DNA of 64,000 nt from positions 62,001 through 126,000 of the forward strand of contig NZ_JAIOUQ010000013.1 of assembly GCF_019931065.1 (NCBI RefSeq), in the 5' to 3' direction. This document shows, piece by piece, positions 57,005 to 64,000 of this stretch; position 1 is the first letter of the stretch; each line of letters starts with the position of its first letter. Origin of the DNA: Methanobacterium spitsbergense. Lineage in GTDB: Archaea; Methanobacteriota; Methanobacteria; Methanobacteriales; Methanobacteriaceae. The notes under the pieces are model-generated. The model was not told the origin of the DNA, searched no databases, and was given only the letters and a program-made list of their open reading frames with translations. A program made the translations under genes and the position numbers.

Positions 57005-58054
57005 ATGGCAGGAATTGTAGGATATGGAGTTTATATACCTTCATACAGGATAAAAGTAGAGGAAATAGCAAAAGTTTGGGGCGACGACCCTAAGGCAATA
57101 TCAAGAGGACTGGTTGTACAGGAAAAATCTGTTCCAGGTCCTGATGAGGATACAGCAACAATATCTGTTGAAGCTGCCCGAAATTCCCTTAAAAGAGCTA
57201 TGATAGATCCTCAAAAAATAGGAGCAGTATATGTAGGTTCAGAATCACACCCATATGCAGTCAAACCAACTGCAACCATAGTTGCAGAAGCTGTACAAGC
57301 AGCACCAGAAATGACAGCAGCAGATCTAGAATTTGCATGCAAAGCTGGTACAGCAGGTATGCAAATATGTATGGGATTGGTAGATGCAGGACAAGTAGAA
57401 TATGGTCTTGCAATAGGATCTGATACAGCACAGGGAGCACCAGGAGATGCACTTGAATACACTGCATCCGCAGGTGGAGCAGCATATGTTATCGGTAAAA
57501 AGAATACCCTAGCAGACTTTGAGGGAACATACAGTTTTACAACTGATACCCCAGATTTCTACAGAAGGGAAGGAAAACCATACCCTAAACATGGTGGAAG
57601 GTTCACAGGAGAACCAGCATACTTCAAGCATGTTCTTTCAGGTGCAAAAGGATTATTTGATAAAATAGGAACTGAACCTTCAGATTATGACCATGTTATT
57701 TTCCACCAGCCCAATGGTAAATTTTACATAAGGGCCGCTAAAAAACTTGGATTCAACGAGGAACAGTACAAAACAGGTTTATTAACACCTATAATTGGAA
57801 ACACATACTCCGGAGCAACACCACTTGGACTTGCTGCAGTACTGGACATTGCCGAACCTGGAGACAGGATCATGGCAGTATCATATGGTTCAGGCGCAGG
57901 AAGTGATGCTTTCAGCATAACAGTAAACGATCGTATAGATGAAGTTAGAAATAACGCACCTCATGTAACAGATATGGTAAGTAAAAAGACCTATGTTGAC
58001 TATGCAGTCTATGCCAAGTATAAAGGAAAAATTAGAATGGCTTGGATGCCCTAA
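57005..58054 (+). CDS. hydroxymethylglutaryl-CoA synthase
   Basis: 349 residues of the archaeal HMG-CoA synthase type. The N-terminus [19 protein letters not shown], catalytic cysteine in [12 protein letters not shown] (near 112), and [18 protein letters not shown] with the active-site histidine are present. It condenses acetyl-CoA with acetoacetyl-CoA at the start of the mevalonate route to archaeal isoprenoid lipids. The thiolase gene follows after 109 bases, as in most archaea. Confidence 0.95.
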   Translation: MAGIVGYGVYIPSYRIKVEEIAKVWGDDPKAISRGLVVQEKSVPGPDEDTATISVEAARNSLKRAMIDPQKIGAVYVGSESHPYAVKPTATIVAEAVQAAPEMTAADLEFACKAGTAGMQICMGLVDAGQVEYGLAIGSDTAQGAPGDALEYTASAGGAAYVIGKKNTLADFEGTYSFTTDTPDFYRREGKPYPKHGGRFTGEPAYFKHVLSGAKGLFDKIGTEPSDYDHVIFHQPNGKFYIRAAKKLGFNEEQYKTGLLTPIIGNTYSGATPLGLAAVLDIAEPGDRIMAVSYGSGAGSDAFSITVNDRIDEVRNNAPHVTDMVSKKTYVDYAVYAKYKGKIRMAWMP

Positions 58055-58163
58055 TTTAATTTTTTAAAAATTAGGATTAAAGATTTATGATAAATATTAA
58101 AATTATTGGTTCAGTGTTTGCTAAACACATTATGAATCGTTTAGATATTATGGAGGAATTTAA

Positions 58164-59315
<1,152 letters not shown>

Positions 59316-59579
59316 ATATATTTGTAAAATAAATAATAAATAATATTTAGGTCTTTAAACGACCTAAATAAAATTTTTTTTAATCATATAAATCGATTTA
59401 ATCTAAAATAATGTTATTAAAGTAAAAAAGGTAAATAGAAACGTGGCTAAAATTTTTGATATGTTAAATAACAATTTCAAATCAATATAAATAGTAGAAA
59501 GTTTTTTTCATATAAAATTTACATCAGAATTTTTAAGTAAAAATATGTTATTGGTTGAATAAAAAAAATTTTAACACTC

Positions 59580-60008
59580 TTATGCGGGTATATTAGCATA
59601 TAATTTTATTGTTCCTGATTTGAAGTTCCCAGTATAATAGAACACACCATGATCTGTGGAGTTATATGTTCCATTTATTGTTTGACCTGCTGAAGCTTGA
59701 AGATAATGATAATTTATTGAGATGGGGGTTTCTCCGCTGGTTGGGTCTATTTTATTAGCATTTGTGCCTACATAACATATGGATCCATAAGCATCACCAA
59801 TCAATTTGTAGTCATATCTTACACTGGTAGCATTATCCGGAATATCTACTATTATTGGATTTAAACTGAATTCTGTATTATTTGAAGATGATATATTTAT
59901 GGTTTTTAGCAGTACTTCATGAGTTTTAATGTTATTGTCCGTACATCCAGAAATTGCTATTATATTCAATATTAATCCTATAACTATAATTGGCAATATT
60001 TTTTTCAT
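59580..60008 (-). CDS. small lipoprotein
   Basis: About 142 residues. A signal peptide with lipobox AISGC is followed by a beta-rich domain (IPDNATSVRYDYKLIG, STDHGVFYYTGNFKSGT). I do not recognise the domain. ATG 60008 is chosen as it leaves nine bases after GAGGGA; ATG 60017 is too close. It probably sits on the outer membrane face. The 59316-59579 gap holds nothing recognisable. Confidence 0.65.
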   Translation of the reverse strand: MKKILPIIVIGLILNIIAISGCTDNNIKTHEVLLKTINISSSNNTEFSLNPIIVDIPDNATSVRYDYKLIGDAYGSICYVGTNANKIDPTSGETPISINYHYLQASAGQTINGTYNSTDHGVFYYTGNFKSGTIKLYANIPA

Positions 60009-60088
60009 AAAAACCATTCCCTCTCAAAAAAAAATTATAATATACAGGGAAAAATTCAATAAATTGAGTTTCCTGTATATCATGATAT

Positions 60089-61555
60089 CTAAACCTGCTT
60101 CGTTACACTGCTAAATAATGGTGCAATAGTGTTTAAAAGGTTTAAGAAAGTTCCGGTATCCTTATTGGATATTTTTGTTTTGTTTACAGTAATTGTAGTG
60201 TTATTCACTGTTACTTTTTCTTCAAAAACTTGGATATTAACTGTAACAATATTAGATCTTAAGCCGGTATTGTCTATTACCAAATAATTGAATGTATCGT
60301 TGCCCACAAAATCCTGAGCAGGTGTATACACGAATTTATTACCGTTAATGGTCAAATTACCATTACTTGGTTCAGACACAGCACTAGCATTTAACTTATC
60401 ACCATCAGCATCAGTTGCATTTAACACATCTGTTAAATTCTTGTTCATTGTGGTGTTTAAGGACATATTGTTAGCTACAGGAGCATGCATATTTACCCCG
60501 GTCATAAAACTGGTTAAATCATCTAAATCCTTATTTGCAGTATTTTCTTTTGCTTTAGCATCCTTTTCATAACTCTTAGATAATTCTGAGAGAGTAACTC
60601 CCGTTGCTATGCAGCTAGCAGCCACTAAACTTGTTACCATTCCTATTTTAAACATAACCAACAACGCACCTAAACTACAGACAAGTGCAACACAAAATGA
60701 TGAAATGACCCAAGCTGCAATTAGAAACCCACCGGTAATAGTTAAAGTTAAACCTGTTATATGGAATCGGCGGGATTGATTACTTTTATCCTGTGCATCT
60801 TCGAATTGTTGTTTTATGTTATCTTTTTGTATATCATATGCTGCAGCTACTATATTACTACTATTAATTGCTGAACTTGGTTTTAATTTGTATAATATTT
60901 TACTATTTGCTTTGTCTTTTGTTAAGGTAAGCATATGATGATCTTTACCCTCTAAAATAATATTGTTTTCTGTTATGTTGTTGACAGTTACATATCTATA
61001 GTATCCATTATCAGTCTTATATTGAACAACATCACTCACATTTAAAGCACCATTATAAGCATTAAAATCAAAAGATGTATTCAGTCGAGATTGAAGTTTA
61101 TCAGCCATATCCCTAGCGTTAATGAAAGCATCACCATCATCTGTACTTTCGGTACTTTCAACACCATCTAATATAGTTTGTGCATCATTGAGATTCTTTG
61201 TTGTAGTCTTTAAATTTTGATTCTTATCTTCAAGGTCTTTAGCTACTTTTTCTACTTCATTTGCTTTTTTAAGAAGTCTTAAGATTCTCCATTTTGGAAT
61301 ATCCTTAAGTTCTTCCATTTTTACATTTAATTTATTCGAATCATCCTTTATTCCTTCAGTTATTTGTTCTATCTTATTTTGATAGTTTGTAATTGATTCT
61401 TTTAACTGTTTTTTAGTTAATTCTTTGTTTTCTGTGGGATATTTAACATTATTATTTCCAGTTGCCTGTCCCATAATCGTTGCGCTTGCTGGAGTCAAAC
61501 TAACAACCAAAAAAACAACAAACATTACTAAAATTTTAATTTTTCTACTTATCAT
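60089..61555 (-). CDS. large membrane protein with coiled coil and cadherin-like domain
   Basis: 488 residues. Signal peptide (about 1-26, ending ASA); a long coiled coil (about 40-145, rich in Lys/Glu/Asn); a small beta domain (VVQYKTDNGYYRYVTVNN ... ILEGKDHHMLTL); a membrane region of two helices (about 270-330); and a C-terminal cadherin-like tandem domain (LNATDADGDKLNASAVSEP, VYTPAQDFVGNDTFNY). The order suggests a surface or adhesion protein, and tandem domains of this kind bind calcium or sugars. It diverges from the TetR gene, whose operators lie between them. Confidence 0.7.
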   Translation of the reverse strand: MISRKIKILVMFVVFLVVSLTPASATIMGQATGNNNVKYPTENKELTKKQLKESITNYQNKIEQITEGIKDDSNKLNVKMEELKDIPKWRILRLLKKANEVEKVAKDLEDKNQNLKTTTKNLNDAQTILDGVESTESTDDGDAFINARDMADKLQSRLNTSFDFNAYNGALNVSDVVQYKTDNGYYRYVTVNNITENNIILEGKDHHMLTLTKDKANSKILYKLKPSSAINSSNIVAAAYDIQKDNIKQQFEDAQDKSNQSRRFHITGLTLTITGGFLIAAWVISSFCVALVCSLGALLVMFKIGMVTSLVAASCIATGVTLSELSKSYEKDAKAKENTANKDLDDLTSFMTGVNMHAPVANNMSLNTTMNKNLTDVLNATDADGDKLNASAVSEPSNGNLTINGNKFVYTPAQDFVGNDTFNYLVIDNTGLRSNIVTVNIQVFEEKVTVNNTTITVNKTKISNKDTGTFLNLLNTIAPLFSSVTKQV

Positions 61556-61662
61556 TTAAAAACTCCTTTAGTAATACTTTCATTATTACTTTTTAATGTA
61601 AAAATTTAAATATTTAAATGTTACTATATAATTTTTGAAAATTAAAATTTATACTAAAATAG

Positions 61663-61735
61663 CTAACTAATAGTCAGTTTTTTAATTAATAGTTAGAAAG
61701 TTTTCCTAGTTAAGATTTAAATAACTATTCAGTCA
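61663..61735 (+). promoter_or_regulatory. cluster of AACTATT/AATAGTT sites, likely TetR operators
   Basis: CTAACTA (61663-61669) pairs with TAGTTAG (61690-61696). The first arm continues into TAACTAATAGTCA, a near-palindrome, and a third related element TAACTATTCAGTCA lies at 61722-61735, against the TATA box (about 61714-61724) of the TetR gene. Repeated sites between a TetR gene and a divergent gene suggest control of both (inference). Confidence 0.5.
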
Positions 61736-61757
61736 ACTTATAATTTGGTGAGTTTTC

Positions 61758-62375
61758 ATGCCAAAAGTAGTACCTGAATATAAGAAAATTGCAAAAGAAA
61801 AGATTACAAAAGCTGCATACAATGTATTCACCAATAAAGGTTATCATAAAACAACAATGGATGATATTGCTAATGAAGTTGGGGTTAGTAAAGCATCTCT
61901 GTACTCATACTTCAAGAGCAAGGAAGAAATTCTCCAAACTGTAACTAAAGAAAATTTAAATTTATCATTCACTGATTTTTTTGATAATAAGGATTCATTA
62001 GATTCTTTAGAAGATCTATACAAATATTTAGTTGAATTTGAAGATGTGATCCATCTAACTTTTGAAATGACTTCCTTATCATCGCACAATAATGAAATTT
62101 CTATTGTAAACAAGAATATATACAAGAAAAAATTAATAACTTTAACTAATTTTATTAAAAGTAATCAAATTAAAGGAAATATCCAAACTAATATCAATGC
62201 ATCCACACTAGCCCACCTTTTAAATGCGGTATATATTGATCTATGTATGCAGTTGATTATAGGAATAGACAAAACTAAGATTCGTGAATCTTGGAACAGT
62301 TCTATATCTGTAATACTTGAAAAAGATACACATGATAACCAGAGAACATTAAATAAATATTTTTCAAATTTTTAA
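61758..62375 (+). CDS. TetR family transcriptional regulator
   Basis: 205 residues. The N-terminal DNA-binding domain has AAYNVFTNKGYHKTTMDDIA and the helix-turn-helix VGVSKASLYSYFKSKEEIL; the C-terminal part is a helical ligand domain. The start has GGTGAG. Its targets are probably itself and the divergent surface protein gene. Its stop overlaps the end of the rhodanese gene on the other strand by four bases. Confidence 0.9.
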   Translation: MPKVVPEYKKIAKEKITKAAYNVFTNKGYHKTTMDDIANEVGVSKASLYSYFKSKEEILQTVTKENLNLSFTDFFDNKDSLDSLEDLYKYLVEFEDVIHLTFEMTSLSSHNNEISIVNKNIYKKKLITLTNFIKSNQIKGNIQTNINASTLAHLLNAVYIDLCMQLIIGIDKTKIRESWNSSISVILEKDTHDNQRTLNKYFSNF

Positions 62376-62719
62376 ATCAGCGGTAGGTTATTTTTTTTCC
62401 ATCTACTGATTCCACCAGAAATATTTTTGAGATCTTTGAAACCAGATTTTTCCATTGTTTTAATCGCATTAGAACTTCTACGACCAGAATGACAATAAAC
62501 TAGATACTTTTTATTTTTGTCAAGTTTTTCAATTTCTAGTTTGAAGTTTTTAGAATTGTAATTAATATTAAGAGAATTTTCAATATGTGTCTCATTATAT
62601 TCTTCAGGAGTTCTAACATCAAGAATAACAAAACCGTCTGTGTTGTTATTGGTTATAATTAATTCAAATGCTTCTTTTGGTTCAATATCATTTTTATTGT
62701 TTCTTCTAAGTGTAAACAT
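62372..62719 (-). CDS. rhodanese-like protein, second copy
   Basis: 115 residues, one rhodanese domain with VILDVRTPEEYNETHIENSLN, the active-site loop CHSGRRSS and closing GGISRWK. It is clearly a paralogue of the protein at 18234-18581; both share the LDKNK(D/K)Y segment before the active loop and end LPLV/LPLI. It is not next to a pirin here. The start at 62719 has AGGGG upstream. Confidence 0.9.
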   Translation of the reverse strand: MFTLRRNNKNDIEPKEAFELIITNNNTDGFVILDVRTPEEYNETHIENSLNINYNSKNFKLEIEKLDKNKKYLVYCHSGRRSSNAIKTMEKSGFKDLKNISGGISRWKKNNLPLI

Positions 62720-63012
62720 AATAAAACCCCTATATCAATAATTTAATAAAAATAAATAGTAGTAATAATCGTTTAGATCAACTTGTATTCCACCACATAC
62801 AATTTCATTTGTATTTTATAATTCATTATGAAATTTATATTCACATAACCAAGTAATCTTATTTTTTTTATATGATTAATATATCTAAATCCTAAATTCA
62901 GGGAGTATAAAAATTTGTTTATTAAGATTATGAATACGATTTGAGATAATTTAAAAAAAAAGTTAAGTATTTCAAAAAAAGGAAATGTATTTAACAGGAG
63001 TTTCCTGTTAAT

Positions 63013-64000
63013 TTACATCATAGGAGGCATACCGCCAGGCATTCCACCCATACCTTCCATTCCACCTTCTGGCATTGGTGTTCTTGTTGATGCTATCATA
63101 TCATCGATACGTAGTATCATTTCAGCAGCTTCTGCAGCAGACTGTATGGCCTGTTTTTTTACCCTTTTAGGTTCAATAACGCCGGCTTTTCTCATATCTG
63201 TTACATCGCCTGTGAAGACATTTAGTCCCATGTATGCAGATTTTTCATGTGCAGCTCTTAAATCTACTAAAGCGTCGATACTGTCGAGTCCTGCATTTTC
63301 TGCTAATGTTTTAGGTACAACTTCAAGTGCAGCTGCAAATGCCGCTATTGCTAATTGTTCCCTTCCACTTATGGTGTCTGCGTAGTCTTTTAATTCTTTG
63401 GCTATGGCTATTTCTGGAGCGCCTCCACCAGCTACTACTTTACCGTCTTCTACTGTTGCTGCAACTACTCCTATTGCATCGTCAACTGCCCTTTCAACTT
63501 CCTCTGCAACGTGTTTGGTACTTCCTCTGAGTATGATTGAAACAGCTTTAGGGTCTACACAGTCTTCAACGAATAATAATATTTCATCGAAGATCTTCTT
63601 TTCGTATACCTGTCCTGCTATTCCAAGATCTTCAGGCTGTAGGTCTTCTAGGTTGGTTGCAACCCTTGCACCTGTTGCTTTTTCTAATCTTTCTATGTCA
63701 GATTTTCTAACCCTTTTAACTGCAAGTATTCCTTCTCTTGCGAGATAATGTTGTGCGAGGTCATCTATACCTTTCTGACAGAACAATACGTTTGCTCCGC
63801 TTGCAATAACTTTATCAACCATGTCCCTGATCATGTTTTCTTCTTGTTCGATGAAAGCAGCCATCTGGGATGGGTCTGTGAGTTTTATTTTAGCATCGGT
63901 TTCTAGACTTTTAACTTCTATTGGGTATTTTAAAAGTGCAATTTTAGCATTTTCTACCTTTTTAGGCATTGATGGGTCAAGCCTGCCTTTGTCTACTACA
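63013..64000 (-). CDS. thermosome subunit (partial, C-terminal part)
   Basis: The last 329 residues of a group II chaperonin; the N-terminus lies beyond the right edge. Apical and equatorial segments are clear: [56 protein letters not shown] and [20 protein letters not shown]. The Gly-Met-rich tail ([12 protein letters not shown]) is typical of thermosome subunits. The frame stays open to 64000 ([10 protein letters not shown] before the first ATG seen), confirming that it continues. ATP-driven protein folding in the cytosol. Confidence 0.95.
   Translation of the reverse strand, partial: VVDKGRLDPSMPKKVENAKIALLKYPIEVKSLETDAKIKLTDPSQMAAFIEQEENMIRDMVDKVIASGANVLFCQKGIDDLAQHYLAREGILAVKRVRKSDIERLEKATGARVATNLEDLQPEDLGIAGQVYEKKIFDEILLFVEDCVDPKAVSIILRGSTKHVAEEVERAVDDAIGVVAATVEDGKVVAGGGAPEIAIAKELKDYADTISGREQLAIAAFAAALEVVPKTLAENAGLDSIDALVDLRAAHEKSAYMGLNVFTGDVTDMRKAGVIEPKRVKKQAIQSAAEAAEMILRIDDMIASTRTPMPEGGMEGMGGMPGGMPPMM

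Overview
The window is archaeal and almost certainly from a hydrogenotrophic methanogen of the Methanobacteriales, probably a mesophilic Methanobacterium-like species. The DNA is strongly AT-rich, with T-rich intergenic gaps and archaeal TATA boxes. Marker genes include methyl-coenzyme M reductase activation component A2 (AtwA), an Ech/Eha/Ehb-type hydrogenase large subunit, the methanogen families DUF2193, DUF2180 and DUF2124, an AqpM-type aquaporin, a thermosome and the archaeal HMG-CoA synthase/thiolase pair. I see no CRISPR array, insertion sequence, prophage or rRNA. The only tRNA I see is tRNA-Lys(CTT) near 55.8 kb.

Layout. 1-7.2 kb: a partial metallo-beta-lactamase-fold gene, then a plus-strand metal/cofactor cluster (zinc-ribbon protein, NifX-like protein, CDF transporter fused to a NifX-like domain, DUF2124 protein), then a DUF134 helix-turn-helix/zinc-ribbon regulator, atwA, a 26-residue membrane peptide and a solitary hydrogenase large subunit. 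An almost identical promoter with the 14-bp palindrome TGAATATATATTCA stands at 478-508 and at 3560-3590. 7.3-20.5 kb: a sensor kinase, a pair of histidine-bearing membrane proteins, small lipoprotein and PRC-barrel genes, a TauE permease, a gene-poor stretch with three strong hairpins, a CbiM/PDGLE metal-uptake pair, an MFS permease, a rhodanese-pirin operon and an isoprenylcysteine-methyltransferase-like protein. 20.8-28.3 kb, minus strand: a B12/radical-SAM protein, a beta-propeller surface protein, a PadR-controlled ABC exporter whose ATPase appears to lack a standard start codon, and a ClC channel broken by a frameshift.

28.6-40.7 kb: two UPF0145-domain genes, a large CheB-CheR-PAS fusion with no nearby chemotaxis genes, TPR and FxLYD-like proteins, a phosphoesterase/PAP2 pair, a polytopic membrane protein carrying HEFTH, a SagB-type oxidoreductase, a DUF308 protein, a flavodoxin/PNPOx fusion and a HEAT-repeat protein. 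40.9-56 kb: the DUF2193-DUF2180-aquaporin operon, a second large sensor kinase, an HhH/RNase H-like nuclease facing polX, msrA, an Nmad3-like protein, a thioesterase, a ferritin-like protein, a HIT protein, DUF998 and DUF4013 membrane proteins and tRNA-Lys. 56-64 kb: a 5-formyl-THF cyclo-ligase-like protein, HMG-CoA synthase and thiolase (start of the mevalonate route to archaeal lipids), a large coiled-coil/cadherin-like surface protein divergent from a TetR regulator, a second rhodanese and a partial thermosome subunit.

The most interesting part is the first 7 kb. Two NifX-like (FeMo-cofactor-binding family) domains, a metal transporter and paralogous zinc-ribbon proteins share a promoter/operator with the gene pair that includes atwA, whose product activates methyl-coenzyme M reductase. 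This may be a regulon linking metal or Fe-S supply to that activation. It is inference from context and needs testing.
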